Part shown: positions 38,542 to 47,823 of the stretch, in pieces
Position numbering within the stretch: position 1 is the first letter of the stretch
Layout of the letters: the number at the start of each line of letters is the position of its first letter
Assembly (NCBI GenBank): GCA_903929535.1
Contig: CAIYVC010000169.1
Location: 1 to 50,584, forward strand
Direction of reading: 5' to 3'
DNA: 50,584 bases
Source: an uncultured Caulobacteraceae bacterium
Lineage (GTDB): Bacteria > Pseudomonadota > Alphaproteobacteria > Caulobacterales > Caulobacteraceae
The notes under the pieces: generated by a model
Told to the model about the DNA's origin: nothing
The model's input: only the letters and a program-made list of their open reading frames with translations
Database searches by the model: none
Program-made: the position numbers and the translations under genes

Positions 38542-40320
38542 ATGCACGCCTATCGCTCCCATACCTGCGGCCAACTGCGCGCGTCCGACGCCGGCGCGTC
38601 TGTCCGTCTGTCCGGCTGGATCCATCGCAAGCGCGACCACGGCGGGCTGATGTTCATCGACCTGCGCGACCACTATGGGCTGACGCAACTGGTGCTGAGC
38701 CCCGAGACGCCGGGTTTTGCGCTGCTGGAGCGGACGCGGGCGGAGAGCGTCATTCGCGTGGATGGCCAGGTGCTGGCGCGCTCGGCCGATACCCAGAACG
38801 CCAACCTGCCCACGGGGGCGGTCGAGGTGCGGGTGTTGTCGGTCGAGGTGCTGTCGGAGGCGGCGGAGCTGCCGCTGCCGGTGTTCGGCGAGCCGGACTA
38901 TCCGGAGGAGCTGCGGCTGAAGCACCGGTATCTGGACCTGCGGCGCGAGACGCTGCACCGGAACATCGTGCTGCGCTCGCAGGTGATCGATTCGATCCGC
39001 AAGCGGATGGTGGGGCAGGGCTTCACCGAATATCAGACGCCGATCCTGACGGCCTCGTCGCCGGAGGGGGCGCGCGACTTCCTGGTGCCGTCGCGGCTGC
39101 ACGCGGGCAAGTTCTATGCGCTGCCGCAGGCGCCGCAGCAGTTCAAGCAGCTGCTGATGGTGGCCGGGTTCGACCGCTATTTCCAGATCGCGCCCTGTTT
39201 CCGGGACGAGGACCTGAGGGCCGACCGGTCGCTGGAGTTCTATCAGCTCGATGTGGAGATGAGCTTCGTCACCCAGGAGGACGTGTTCAACGCCATCGAG
39301 CCGGTGCTGCACGGGGTGTTTGACGAGTTCAAGGGTGACAAGACCGTCTCTTCGTACCCGTTCGTTCGCATTCCCTATCGCGACAGCATTTCCAAGTACG
39401 GCACCGACAAGCCGGACCTGCGCAACCCGATCGAGATGCAGGACGTGAGCGGGCCGTTCCGCGGGGGCGGGTTCGGCCTGTTCGCGCGGATATTGGACGC
39501 CGACGCGAAGAACGCGGTGTGGGGTATTCCCGCGCCGACCGGGGGCTCGCGCGCCTTCTGCGACCGCATGAATAGCTGGGCGCAGGGCGAGGGGCAGCCG
39601 GGGCTGGGCTACATCTTCTGGAGCGAGGACCAGGGCGGCTGGGGCGGGCCGATCGCCAAGAACCTGGGGCCCGAGGGGACGGCGGCGGTGATGGGCCAAC
39701 TGGGCCTGGGGCAGGGCGACGCGGCCTTCTTCGCGGCGGGCGACCCCGCCGTGTTCCACAAGTTCGCCGGGCTGGCGCGGACCAAGGTGGGGCAGGACCT
39801 GAACCTGATCTCGTCGGGCGAGTTCAAGTTCTGCTGGATCGTCGACTTCCCGATGTACGAGTGGAACGAGGACGAGAAGAAGATCGACTTCTCGCACAAC
39901 CCCTTCTCGATGCCGCAGGGCGGGCTGGAGGCGCTGGAGACCTCCGATCCGCTGGAGATCAAGGCCTACCAGTACGACATCGTGTGCAACGGCTATGAGC
40001 TGTGCTCGGGCGCGATCCGGAACCACCTGGCGGCGATCATGCTGAAGGCCTTCGCCGTGGCCGGCTATGGGCCCGAGGTGGTGGAGGGGCAGTTCGGCGG
40101 GATGCTCAACGCGTTCCGCTATGGCGCGCCGCCGCACGGCGGGCTGGCGCCCGGGATCGACCGCATCGTGATGCTGCTGGCGGGGGAAGAGGCGATCCGC
40201 GAGGTGATCGCCTTCCCGCTGAACCAGCAGGGGCAGGACCTGATGATGGCGGCGCCGAGCGAGGCGAACGAGCGGCAGTATAAAGAGCTGCACATCCGGG
40301 CTGCTCCCGTCATAAAATAA
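38542..40320 (+). CDS. aspS: Aspartyl-tRNA synthetase
   Basis: A class II synthetase of 592 residues that charges tRNA-Asp (many alphaproteobacterial forms also charge tRNA-Asn). It has the OB-fold anticodon domain ([20 protein letters not shown]), the class II core ([66 protein letters not shown]), the bacterial GAD insertion (about 290-420), and motif 3 near the end ([15 protein letters not shown]). The ATG at 38542 gives the family start [16 protein letters not shown]; a longer open frame upstream is not conserved. No clear ribosome binding site precedes it. It is followed by an inverted repeat element. Confidence 0.97.
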   Translation: MHAYRSHTCGQLRASDAGASVRLSGWIHRKRDHGGLMFIDLRDHYGLTQLVLSPETPGFALLERTRAESVIRVDGQVLARSADTQNANLPTGAVEVRVLSVEVLSEAAELPLPVFGEPDYPEELRLKHRYLDLRRETLHRNIVLRSQVIDSIRKRMVGQGFTEYQTPILTASSPEGARDFLVPSRLHAGKFYALPQAPQQFKQLLMVAGFDRYFQIAPCFRDEDLRADRSLEFYQLDVEMSFVTQEDVFNAIEPVLHGVFDEFKGDKTVSSYPFVRIPYRDSISKYGTDKPDLRNPIEMQDVSGPFRGGGFGLFARILDADAKNAVWGIPAPTGGSRAFCDRMNSWAQGEGQPGLGYIFWSEDQGGWGGPIAKNLGPEGTAAVMGQLGLGQGDAAFFAAGDPAVFHKFAGLARTKVGQDLNLISSGEFKFCWIVDFPMYEWNEDEKKIDFSHNPFSMPQGGLEALETSDPLEIKAYQYDIVCNGYELCSGAIRNHLAAIMLKAFAVAGYGPEVVEGQFGGMLNAFRYGAPPHGGLAPGIDRIVMLLAGEEAIREVIAFPLNQQGQDLMMAAPSEANERQYKELHIRAAPVIK

Positions 40321-40325
40321 AGCTC

Positions 40326-40450
40326 GTCATCCCGGACGGAGTGCGAAGCACGCAGATCCGGGACCCAGCAGCTCCCAGCCTGACCGCCGCAGCGTTGACG
40401 TCTTCGCTGCTGGGTCCCGGATATTCCGCTGCGCGAAATTCCGGGATGAC
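40326..40450. repeat. Inverted repeat pair after aspS
   Basis: The left arm (about 40326-40372) and right arm (about 40406-40450) are inverted, both of the form GTCATCCCGGA, a variable middle, ATCCGGGACCCAGCAGC. The outer and inner parts match while the centres differ. The shared core TCATCCCGG...CCGGGACCCAG links it to the element at 19.6 kb. It fills the gap between the converging aspS and cupin genes. Confidence 0.8.
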
Positions 40451-40458
40451 GGTCGGGG

Positions 40459-40887
40459 TTACTTCGCCGGCGGGGCCGGGACGCGGACGTTGGTGTTGAC
40501 GAAGACCACGGGCTCGGTCCCGAGGTTGGCCCACATGTGGTTGGTGGGGCCGTCGTTGATGAGGGTGGAGCCGGGGCCGTACTGGGTGGCCGGGCCGCCG
40601 TTGCGCTGATCGGTCAGGGTTCCGGAGATGATGTGGACGATCTCGGGCGCGCCCTTGTGCGCGTGCCAGGCGCGGCCGGTGCCGGGGGGCACGGTGGTGA
40701 CCGTCTGGGTGAAGGCGTAGCCCTTCATCTCGGGGAAGTTGGAACCCAGGTCGATGACGGCGGCGACCTTGCCGGGCGGGGTCTCGACGGGGGCCAGCTT
40801 GGTGGGCGCGGGGGCCTGGGCCAGGGCGATGCCGGCGGCGGCGGCCGCGGCGATGGCGACGATGGCGGCGGCTTTGAGCTTGTCCAT
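40459..40887 (-). CDS. Exported cupin-domain protein
   Basis: A 142-residue protein with an Ala-rich signal peptide (KLKAAAIVAIAAAAAAGIALA-Q, cleavage before QAPAP) and a single cupin barrel. Motif 1 is GRAWHAHKGAPEIVHIISG, which keeps the complete HxH...E metal set; motif 2 is GPGSTLINDGPTNHMWANLG with a histidine. It is therefore more likely than the 37.5-kb cupin to hold a metal. Function unknown. It converges on aspS and is divergent from the FMN reductase gene. Confidence 0.87.
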   Translation of the reverse strand: MDKLKAAAIVAIAAAAAAGIALAQAPAPTKLAPVETPPGKVAAVIDLGSNFPEMKGYAFTQTVTTVPPGTGRAWHAHKGAPEIVHIISGTLTDQRNGGPATQYGPGSTLINDGPTNHMWANLGTEPVVFVNTNVRVPAPPAK

Positions 40888-40958
40888 GGGTGTTTCCTCG
40901 GGTTTTTGTCTTTGACGAAATCTATAGCCGAAGCAGCGGCGAGTTCCAGGAGGCTTTC

Positions 40959-41513
40959 ATGACCGATCCCGTGCGTATCCTGGGCGTCTGCGGCAGCTTG
41001 CGGGCTGGGTCCTACAACCTGATGGCGCTGAAGGCGGCGATGGAGCTGGCGCCGGAGGGGGTGGAGATGCGCCTGGCGCCGTCCATCGGCGATATCCCGC
41101 TGTTCAACGAGGACGTGGAGCGCGAGGGGATGCCGGCGCCGGTGAAGTCGTTCCGCGAGGCCCTAGGCTGGGCCGAGGCGGTGCTGTTCGTCAGCCCGGA
41201 GTACAACCACTCGATCCCCGGGGTGCTGAAGAACGCCATCGACTGGGCCTCGCGCGGGGCGGATCAGCCGTTCGCCGACAAGGCCGCGGCGGTGATGGGG
41301 GCCTCGCCCGGGGGCATGGGCTCCTCGCGCATGCAGCTGCATCTGCGCCACGTGGGGGTGATGCTGGACCTGCACTTCGTCAACAAGCCGGAGGTGATGA
41401 TCGGCTCCGCGCCCAGCAAGTTCGCGGACGGCAGGCTGACCGACGAGCCGACGCGGGTGTTCGTCGGCAAGCTGGTGACGGCGCTCAGGGACCTGGCGGT
41501 CCGGCTGCGCTAG
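40959..41513 (+). CDS. NADPH-dependent FMN reductase family protein
   Basis: A 184-residue flavodoxin-fold protein. The FMN phosphate loop [37 protein letters not shown] and [20 protein letters not shown] are the hallmarks of the NADPH:FMN/chromate/azo reductase group (ChrR/ArsH-like). The true electron acceptor cannot be told. AGGAGG seven bases before the ATG at 40959 fixes the start. Its last 29 bases overlap the last codons of the convergent NrdJ-like gene. Confidence 0.93.
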   Translation: MTDPVRILGVCGSLRAGSYNLMALKAAMELAPEGVEMRLAPSIGDIPLFNEDVEREGMPAPVKSFREALGWAEAVLFVSPEYNHSIPGVLKNAIDWASRGADQPFADKAAAVMGASPGGMGSSRMQLHLRHVGVMLDLHFVNKPEVMIGSAPSKFADGRLTDEPTRVFVGKLVTALRDLAVRLR

Positions 41514-44154
41514 AGGTGTCGGCTGAGCCGCAGGTGGCGCACTCCATGCGGCCGTTGCGGCGCTCCAGCGTCAGGCCGCCGCAGCTGGGGCAGACGTCCG
41601 TCTCGCGCGGCGCTTTGCGGCCAAACGGGAGCACCAGCAGGTTGTCGGGCGCGGCGCCCCTGGCGAACCCCTTGGACATGAACTTGGAGGCGGGCTGCAG
41701 CTCTTCCTCCTCGGCTTCGCTGATCTCGGCGGCGCCCTTGCCGTGGCCCAGGCCGTCGGCGTTGAACTCCTGGGGGTCGGCGTTGGCCAGGTCCTGACGG
41801 TCCAGGTAGCTGACGGCCAGCTCGCGGAAGATGTAGTCGAGGATCGAGGTGGCCGAGGCGATGGAGTCGTTGCCGGTGACGGGGCCGGCCGGTTCGAAGC
41901 GGGTGTAGACGAAGGCGTCGACGAACTCCTCCAGCGGCACGCCGTACTGCAGGCCGATGGAGATGCCGATGGCGAAGTTGTTCATCAGGCTGCGGAAGGC
42001 GGCGCCTTCCTTGTGCATGTCCAGGAAGATCTCGCCCAACTGGCCGTCGTCGTACTCGCCGGTGTGCAGATAGACTTTGTGGCCGCCGACAGCCGCCTTC
42101 TGGATGTAGCCCTTGCGGCGGTCCGGCAGCTTGGTGCGGGTGCGCTCGCGCTCGACGATCTTCTCGATGACGCGCTCGGTGACGACGGGTTTCTCGGCCA
42201 GAGCGCGGCGGGGCGCGGGCTCTTCCTCGGCGGCGGGCAGATCGAGGGTTTGGGACGCCGGCGCTGGGGCGCGGACGAGGCGCAGGGCGCGCAGGCCCGC
42301 TCTCGCGGCGGCGGCCTGGAGGCGGGTCGCGTCGGCGGGCGCAGCGTCGTGATCCAGGGGCAGGGGGATGAGGCTCGGGGCCAGGGCGGCGGCTTCCAGG
42401 GCGGCTGACATGGCGATGAGAGGCTGCACGCCCAGCTCGGCGCGGGAGGCGAACACGGCCTGCTGCTCGGCGGGGAGGCCGGTGAAGCCGCGCAGGGTCC
42501 CGTGACCGCAGGCGTGGGCCTCGGCTGACGCGATCTCAGCCACTGTGAAGCCCGCGAAGGCGAGGAGGTCGAAGGCGGGGTCGGTGAGGGCCTCGGCAGG
42601 CGCGCCCAGCACGTCCTGAGCGAAGCCGGCGCCGACCACGGCGGGGGCGAAGGCGGCGCGCAGGGAGCCTGAGAGCGGCAGGGCCTGCTCGGCCAGGCCG
42701 ATCTCGTGGTCTGTGAAGCCCTTGGCGGCGAGGCTGGCGTGGTTGACGGCGGGGGCCTCGGAAAGGTCGCCCTGGCCCAGAAGCCAGCGCTGGGCGGCGT
42801 CGGCATCGGCGCCGAGGGCCTTGAGGCCCTTGAGTGCGGCGGGGGCGAGGTGGGGCAGCAGGACGCCGTCGTCGGTCTCGGCGACGGTCAGGGCCCCGGT
42901 CCAGGGTTCGGCGCCGAGCGTGACGCCGCCGAGGCGCAGGGACAGGTCCGGGTCGCCGTAGAGGCCGATCAGTTCGCAGTGGCGCAGGCCGTGGGCTTTG
43001 GCGGCCTTGAGGGCGGGGCCCTTCAGGGCGTCGAGGCGGGCCTGGCGGTCGCCTTCGAACTCCGCGTAGGGGGCGAGCTTGGCGGCGAGGTCGGCGGAAG
43101 CGGTCAGCGCCGCCGCATGAGCTTCGGCCAGCAGGGCCGCGGCGGCCTTGCGTCCCGCCGCCGAGCCATAGGCCAGGCCCTGCGCCGCCAGGTGTTCGGC
43201 GAGGCCGGCCAGGGTCAGGCCCAGGGGCCGCCAGGGGCAGTCGGCGGGGGTTTCGAGCTCCAGCGCGAGGGTCCACAGGGCGACGGTCTCGGCCAGGCGC
43301 TCGCCGACGGCGATGGCGGCGCGGGGGGCGGTCAGGGCGCGCTGTGCGGCTTCGGCGTCGCGGCGCTCGAAGGCCAGGACGACACCGCCGGTCTCCCAGG
43401 CGGCGATGGCGGCGCGGCCGGCCTCGGGACTGGCGGCCTCGGCGACGTCTCGGGCGGCGGACAGAACCAGGGGGGCGGGGGAGGGCGCGGAGGCGGCGGC
43501 GCCGTCGCTCCAGACGCGCTCTCCGGCCTGGGCCAGGGCGATGGCGGACCGGATCAGGGCGTCGGAAGCGCCGGCGTCCCGCGCGGCGCGGGCGGCGCGG
43601 CCGAGCGCGCTGTTGCGCAGAGGGTCGGAGCAGGCGGCGGCGTCGCCTTCGCAGCGGGAGACCGCGCCGATCACGGCCTGCAGCTTTTGCGACACCGCGT
43701 CAGCGCCCGCGGCGGCGCTGAGGGCCTGGCGGGCGGCGCTGAGGTGGGCGTCCACCGCGGCGGAGAACTCGATGTCGCCGAGATCGACGATGGCGTCGGA
43801 CGGGGCGGGTCCGGTCGCGCGGCCGGGCGCGGCTTCACCGTTCAGGATGCTGCCGATCAGGGCTTCGCGGAAGGCGAGGGCGGCGTCCTTATCGAACACG
43901 CCCCGCGCCAGGCCCCAGGCGGCGAGGCGGCGGGCGTAGCGGTCCGGGCCCTGGCCGAGCACGGGCTCGAAGGGTGTATCGGGGCTCAGCGCCTCAGGCA
44001 GGTCGATGGCGGGGTAGTCGGCGGGCAGGGCTTCGGCCCAGTCCAGCCAGGCCTCGACGCGCGCGGCTGTCCAGTCGCGCGGCGCCAGCACGAGGTCCAC
44101 GCCTCCGGCGCGCTCGATTTCGCGCTGCTGCAAACCGCCGATGTCCAGACCCAT
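41485..44154 (-). CDS. NrdJ-like TSCPD-domain protein with a degenerate reductase body
   Basis: An 889-residue protein. From about residue 675 to the end it closely follows the C-terminus of B12-dependent ribonucleotide reductase Nrd[85 protein letters not shown], and a zinc ribbon with Cys855, 858, 872 and 875. The preceding body is Ala/Leu-rich. Around residues 545-650 ([21 protein letters not shown]) it only faintly recalls the end of the reductase core. No NxCxE or equivalent active-site cysteine/glutamate set is seen, and the ordinary NrdJ N-terminus is absent. It is therefore probably a non-catalytic paralogue, perhaps regulatory or structural. A full NrdJ or NrdAB is not in the window. 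Confidence 0.8.
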   Translation of the reverse strand: MGLDIGGLQQREIERAGGVDLVLAPRDWTAARVEAWLDWAEALPADYPAIDLPEALSPDTPFEPVLGQGPDRYARRLAAWGLARGVFDKDAALAFREALIGSILNGEAAPGRATGPAPSDAIVDLGDIEFSAAVDAHLSAARQALSAAAGADAVSQKLQAVIGAVSRCEGDAAACSDPLRNSALGRAARAARDAGASDALIRSAIALAQAGERVWSDGAAASAPSPAPLVLSAARDVAEAASPEAGRAAIAAWETGGVVLAFERRDAEAAQRALTAPRAAIAVGERLAETVALWTLALELETPADCPWRPLGLTLAGLAEHLAAQGLAYGSAAGRKAAAALLAEAHAAALTASADLAAKLAPYAEFEGDRQARLDALKGPALKAAKAHGLRHCELIGLYGDPDLSLRLGGVTLGAEPWTGALTVAETDDGVLLPHLAPAALKGLKALGADADAAQRWLLGQGDLSEAPAVNHASLAAKGFTDHEIGLAEQALPLSGSLRAAFAPAVVGAGFAQDVLGAPAEALTDPAFDLLAFAGFTVAEIASAEAHACGHGTLRGFTGLPAEQQAVFASRAELGVQPLIAMSAALEAAALAPSLIPLPLDHDAAPADATRLQAAAARAGLRALRLVRAPAPASQTLDLPAAEEEPAPRRALAEKPVVTERVIEKIVERERTRTKLPDRRKGYIQKAAVGGHKVYLHTGEYDDGQLGEIFLDMHKEGAAFRSLMNNFAIGISIGLQYGVPLEEFVDAFVYTRFEPAGPVTGNDSIASATSILDYIFRELAVSYLDRQDLANADPQEFNADGLGHGKGAAEISEAEEEELQPASKFMSKGFARGAAPDNLLVLPFGRKAPRETDVCPSCGGLTLERRNGRMECATCGSADTSSAAGPPGP

Positions 44155-44276
44155 GCGGGGTATCCTCGCCTAATGGCGCAAGGCTAGGCCGCTGGAGAGG
44201 CGGTCGCAACCAGATGATGGGGTGAGAGTAAGGCTATCCACAACATGTTGCGTGTTGCCGGACGGCAATCGTCTGC

Positions 44277-44305
44277 TGGACGCCCAAACGGCGGAACCCT
44301 ATAGT
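44277..44305 (+). promoter_or_regulatory. Predicted promoter of the NDUFA12 gene
   Basis: TGGACG (44277-44282) and TATAGT (44300-44305) with a 17-base spacer match the housekeeping consensus well. The expected start near 44312 gives a leader of about 50 bases. A DnaA-box-like CTATCCACA (44234-44242) followed by the palindrome CAACATGTTG lies upstream. Confidence 0.5.
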
Positions 44306-44362
44306 CCGGCCCGACGCGGCGCCCTGTTGGCCGTGATCGGTTGTCAGGAAAGCGATTCCCAC

Positions 44363-44758
44363 GTGTTGAAAGCGATCTTCACCTGGTGGAACGGCGCCAC
44401 CATCGGCGCCCGGTTCACCATCGCCAAGACGGCCCGGTTCGTCGGCAGCGACGAGTTCGGCAACAAGTACTTCGAAGCGCGGACCAACAAGGACAGCTAC
44501 GACGAGCGCAAGCGCCGCTACGTCATCTACAAGGGCTATGCCGAGCCGTCGAAAATCCCGCCCGACTGGCATGGCTGGATGCACTACACCTTCGACGAGC
44601 CGCCGACCGTGGAGCCGCTGAAGCGCCGCGTGTGGGAGCGCGACCACATCCCCAACCTGACCGGCACCATCCACGCCTGGCGGCCCAAGGGCTCCATCGC
44701 CCGCGGCGGCGAGCGCGCCCCGGCGACGGGCGACTACGAAGCCTGGAAGCCGGACTAG
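44363..44758 (+). CDS. NADH:ubiquinone oxidoreductase subunit NDUFA12 family
   Basis: A 131-residue member of the NDUFA12/B17.2 family, an accessory subunit of complex I found in alphaproteobacteria and mitochondria. Recognisable blocks are IFTWWNGATIGARFTIAKTA, FVGSDEFGNKYFEAR, RRYVIYKGYAEPSKIPPDWH and GWMHYTFDEPPT. A GTG start at 44363 with GGAAAG ten bases upstream gives MLKAIFTWWNG, the family opening; the adjacent TTG is possible. Four bases separate it from the DUF2155 gene, so they form an operon. Confidence 0.93.
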   Translation: MLKAIFTWWNGATIGARFTIAKTARFVGSDEFGNKYFEARTNKDSYDERKRRYVIYKGYAEPSKIPPDWHGWMHYTFDEPPTVEPLKRRVWERDHIPNLTGTIHAWRPKGSIARGGERAPATGDYEAWKPD

Positions 44759-44762
44759 ATCC

Positions 44763-45308
44763 GTGCGCTCGGGTTCGCCCTGGCGTCCGGCTGCCTGCGC
44801 GCTGATCTTGGCGGCGGCGACCGGCGGCCTGAGCTTGGCCCAGACTCCGCCTGCTGAAACCGCGCCTGCTTCGAGCGCGCCGGCCCTGGCGCCGCCCCCG
44901 ACAGTCCTTCTGCCGCCTGAAGCCGCCGCCTCGTCCGAAGCGGCCGTTTCCGACCTCGCCCCCGCCAAGCCGGTCGAAGCGCCCAAGCCCGTGCGCCGGG
45001 CCGCCGCCATCATCCAGGCGCTGGACAAGGTGACCGCCGAGACGCTGCGCTTCGAGGCGCCGGTCAACCAGCCGGTGCGCTACAAGGACCTGGTGTTCAC
45101 CGTGCACGTCTGTGAGGACGGCCAGCAGGGTCAGCGCGGCGCCGCCGCCCATATCGAGATCGACTCCCAGCCGCGCCCAATTCAGGGCCGCGTGACGCCG
45201 CCGTCGCGCCAGCTGTTCAAGGGCTGGATGTTCGCCGCCTCGCCCGGCCTGCACCCCTTCGAGCACCCAGTTTATGACGCCTGGCTGCTGAGCTGCAGAT
45301 CGGGCTAA
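44763..45308 (+). CDS. DUF2155 domain exported protein
   Basis: A 181-residue protein with a signal peptide ([16 protein letters not shown]), a long Pro/Ala-rich linker (about 28-80), and a C-terminal DUF2155 domain. That domain contains [60 protein letters not shown] and DAWLLSC. Two cysteines (HVC and LSC) could pair in the periplasm. Function is unknown; the gene is found beside NDUFA12 and aat across alphaproteobacteria. The start is GTG at 44763. Its stop overlaps the aat stop on the other strand by three bases. Confidence 0.9.
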   Translation: MRSGSPWRPAACALILAAATGGLSLAQTPPAETAPASSAPALAPPPTVLLPPEAAASSEAAVSDLAPAKPVEAPKPVRRAAAIIQALDKVTAETLRFEAPVNQPVRYKDLVFTVHVCEDGQQGQRGAAAHIEIDSQPRPIQGRVTPPSRQLFKGWMFAASPGLHPFEHPVYDAWLLSCRSG

Positions 45309-45979
45309 GCGTCCCGGTTCACGTCCAACCCAATCGCCTGCAGGGCCGCTTCGCCGTCGGCGTAGGCGGGGAAGAGGTAGAAGTCCGCGGTCCGCTCCAT
45401 GGCCGTGTTGAGCCGCCGCTTGTAGTCGGCGCGGGCGATGTCCACGGCTCCGAACCGTTGCAGGTGTTCGGTGAGAAACTGCGTATCCAGAAGGTGATAG
45501 CGGCCGATCTTCAGGCGCGCGATCAGATGCGTCAGGGCCACTTTGGAGGCGTCGCGGGCGGTGGAGAACATGCTCTCGCCGAAGAAGGCCGCGCCCAGGG
45601 ATACGCCGTAGAGGCCGCCGACCAGTTCGCCGTCGCGCCAGCATTCCACGCTGTGGCCGAAGCCTCGGGCGAACAGCTCGCGGTACAGGGATTGGATGGG
45701 CCGGTTGATCCAGGTGTCGGGCCGGTCGGGGCGGGGGGCGGCGCACTCGGCCACCACCTGCTCGAAGGCGGTGTCGATGCGCACCTGATAGAGGTCCTGG
45801 CGCACGGTGCGGGCCAGGCGCCGGGGCACGTGGAAGCCGCCGAGCGGGATCACGCCGCGGGCCTCCGGGTCGATCAGATAGATGCTGTCGTCTTCGCGCG
45901 CGTCCGCCATGGGGAAGACGCCCTGCTCATACCAGTTGAGCAGGTCCTCGACGGTGAGAAGGTCGGCGGTATCCTTCAT
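45305..45979 (-). CDS. aat: Leucyl/phenylalanyl-tRNA-protein transferase
   Basis: Aat (224 residues) adds Leu or Phe to proteins with N-terminal Lys or Arg, marking them for ClpS/ClpAP degradation (N-degron pathway). Motifs include [89 protein letters not shown] and [18 protein letters not shown]. All are standard and the length is usual. It converges on DUF2155, a conserved alphaproteobacterial arrangement. Confidence 0.96.
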   Translation of the reverse strand: MKDTADLLTVEDLLNWYEQGVFPMADAREDDSIYLIDPEARGVIPLGGFHVPRRLARTVRQDLYQVRIDTAFEQVVAECAAPRPDRPDTWINRPIQSLYRELFARGFGHSVECWRDGELVGGLYGVSLGAAFFGESMFSTARDASKVALTHLIARLKIGRYHLLDTQFLTEHLQRFGAVDIARADYKRRLNTAMERTADFYLFPAYADGEAALQAIGLDVNRDA

Positions 45980-46012
45980 ATGACGGAGTGTAGGGGCGCC
46001 CGCGTTGCGCCG

Positions 46013-46381
46013 CTAGTTGCCGGGCGGCAGGGGCGGGCGGTGACGGCGCGAAGGCGAGCCGTCGGCCTGGACGTCGCCCACGAAGATGGAGGCTTCGCCG
46101 CCGCCCGGCAGGGGGCCGCTGGCCGAAATGCTTCCCTCGCGATAGCCGCCTGTACCGACGCCGACCGAGACGACGCCGTGAATCTTGCCGTCTGGCCCCG
46201 GGGGCAGGGGGAGGCCTTCGGAAGAGGAGTCGACCGGCAGAGGGCCGGGCGTGGCTTCGGTCGAGGGCGGCGGCGCGGAGGCCGAGGCCGTGGTGATCGG
46301 CCCGTCGGCCGGCTGGGCGGCGGCGCCGGAAGCGGCGGCCAGCGTCAGTGCGGCGATACGGAAGGCGGCGCGTCCAAACAT
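46013..46381 (-). CDS. Small exported Gly/Pro-rich protein
   Basis: A 122-residue protein with a signal peptide (RIAALTLAAASGAAA-Q) and a mature part poor in hydrophobic residues. A Pro/Ser/Ala-rich linker is followed by HGVVSVGVGTGGYREGSISA and SGPLPGGGEASIFVGDVQ, then a basic, Pro-rich tail (SRRHRPPLPPGN). No family is recognised; the small Gly-rich core could form beta strands. It lies 33 bases upstream of aat on the same strand and may be transcribed with it. Confidence 0.6.
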   Translation of the reverse strand: MFGRAAFRIAALTLAAASGAAAQPADGPITTASASAPPPSTEATPGPLPVDSSSEGLPLPPGPDGKIHGVVSVGVGTGGYREGSISASGPLPGGGEASIFVGDVQADGSPSRRHRPPLPPGN

Positions 46382-46465
46382 CCGAGGCTCCGGTAAGCGG
46401 TTACAGACGCAGCTTGGCTGCGATCTCCGGCTTATTCAGGGCCGTTTCCGAAAGCGGCCCCGCAA

Positions 46466-47752
46466 TCACGGATTATGCACGATCGGCTTGCCGGCGTTGG
46501 GTTTGCCGCGTTTGTCGACCATGACCACGCCGCCCTTGATGACCACTTCGGCGGTCAGGAAGTTCCAGTAGCCGTCCATCGGGTTGGCTCCGAGGATGAC
46601 GATGTCGGCCAGTTTGCCGGTCTCGATCGTGCCGAGCTTGTCGCCCATGTCGATGAAGTCGGCGGAGTTCTGGCCGAGGATTTTGACCATATCGATGGGC
46701 GAGAACATCAGGTTCAGCGTCCGCAGCTCATGGGCTAGGGCGGCGGGGGCGTAGTAGTTGGTGTCGGTGCAGTATCCGTAGTCGACGCCGTTGTCCCAGA
46801 GGGTGCGGCCGTTGACGGCCTTGTACCCGGCCTCGCGCCCGCGGCCTTCGCCGTTCAGGATATCGTCGGGCCATTTGGAGCCGTCGCGGAAGGTCGGCAC
46901 GTTGTTGTGGTTGAACACGCCGAACACCGGCACGCCGAAGCCGGTGCAGGACGAGACCCAGGCGTGGGCGGTCACGACCTGCTTGGCCTCATCGTCCGTC
47001 AGCCAGCCGAAGTGGGGGGTGTGGACCAGCTTCTTGGCCCCAGCCTTGAGCGCAGCCGTCATGGCGCCCGGCGCGGAGGTGTGGACCTGGAAGGGAACGT
47101 GGAACTTCAGCGCCTCGTCGATGCCGGCGGCCAGGTTGCGGGTCTCCTGTTCGGTCGGGATATTGGTCGAGGGCGGTTCGGTGATCGGGAAGTGTACCTC
47201 GGCGATGGAGTCCGGCTTGTAGTCGGCGATGGCCTTGTCGATGGCGGCGCGGACGGTGGCCTCGTCCTTCATTTTGGAAACCGGCACCTGGGCCGAGGCG
47301 ATGATGCGCGGGCCCTTGATCTCGCCCGAGGCCACCTTGCTGCGCAGATCGAACACGGCGGGGCTGTCGCCGCCCGACTGCACCGTGGTGACGCCGGATT
47401 CCAGCAGTTCCATCATCTCGCGGGCGGCATCGTCCTTCATGAACTTGGCGGCGCCCGCCGGGCCACGCTCGCCGTGGATGATGTGGCGGTGGTCGTCGAT
47501 ATAGCCGGCGATGACGGTCATGCCGGAGGCGTTGATGACCTTGCCCGCGCCTTTAGCCGGCGCCTTGGACGCCCCTTCGGTGACCGCGACGATCTTGCCG
47601 TCCTTCACCACCACCGAGCCCTTGTCGATGATCCTGCCGCCGACGCCGGTGATGATGCGGGCGTTGGCGATGGTCAGGTTCTGGGCCTGGGCGGTCCCGG
47701 CGAGCGCCAGGGCCGACGCCGTGACGGCGAGCGTGGTGAGGATGCGGTTCAT
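46466..47752 (-). CDS. Exported amidohydrolase family protein
   Basis: A 428-residue metallo-hydrolase with a signal peptide (ILTTLAVTASALALAGTAQA-Q). The N-terminal beta-sandwich starts LTIANARIITGVGG; the first metal motif appears as GYIDDHRHIIHG (HxH), followed by the barrel with histidines in AEVHFPI, QVHTSAPG and KLVHTPHFG, and the C-terminal LGTIETGKLADIVILGANPM. It is imidazolonepropionase/prolidase-like, but the substrate is unknown. GGAG eight bases upstream supports the ATG. It is the second of four exported-protein genes in a row. Confidence 0.88.
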   Translation of the reverse strand: MNRILTTLAVTASALALAGTAQAQNLTIANARIITGVGGRIIDKGSVVVKDGKIVAVTEGASKAPAKGAGKVINASGMTVIAGYIDDHRHIIHGERGPAGAAKFMKDDAAREMMELLESGVTTVQSGGDSPAVFDLRSKVASGEIKGPRIIASAQVPVSKMKDEATVRAAIDKAIADYKPDSIAEVHFPITEPPSTNIPTEQETRNLAAGIDEALKFHVPFQVHTSAPGAMTAALKAGAKKLVHTPHFGWLTDDEAKQVVTAHAWVSSCTGFGVPVFGVFNHNNVPTFRDGSKWPDDILNGEGRGREAGYKAVNGRTLWDNGVDYGYCTDTNYYAPAALAHELRTLNLMFSPIDMVKILGQNSADFIDMGDKLGTIETGKLADIVILGANPMDGYWNFLTAEVVIKGGVVMVDKRGKPNAGKPIVHNP

Positions 47753-47823
47753 TGAGCCTGCTCCGTTGAGGGCTTGTTCTTCTTAATTAGACGCGAGGTG
47801 GGGGCGAGCCCCCACCCCTGCGC

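Noticed and set aside
46420-46465. Hairpin GGGCCG...CGGCCC as a terminator of the amidohydrolase gene
   Set aside because: The stem is interrupted and no T-run follows on either strand.
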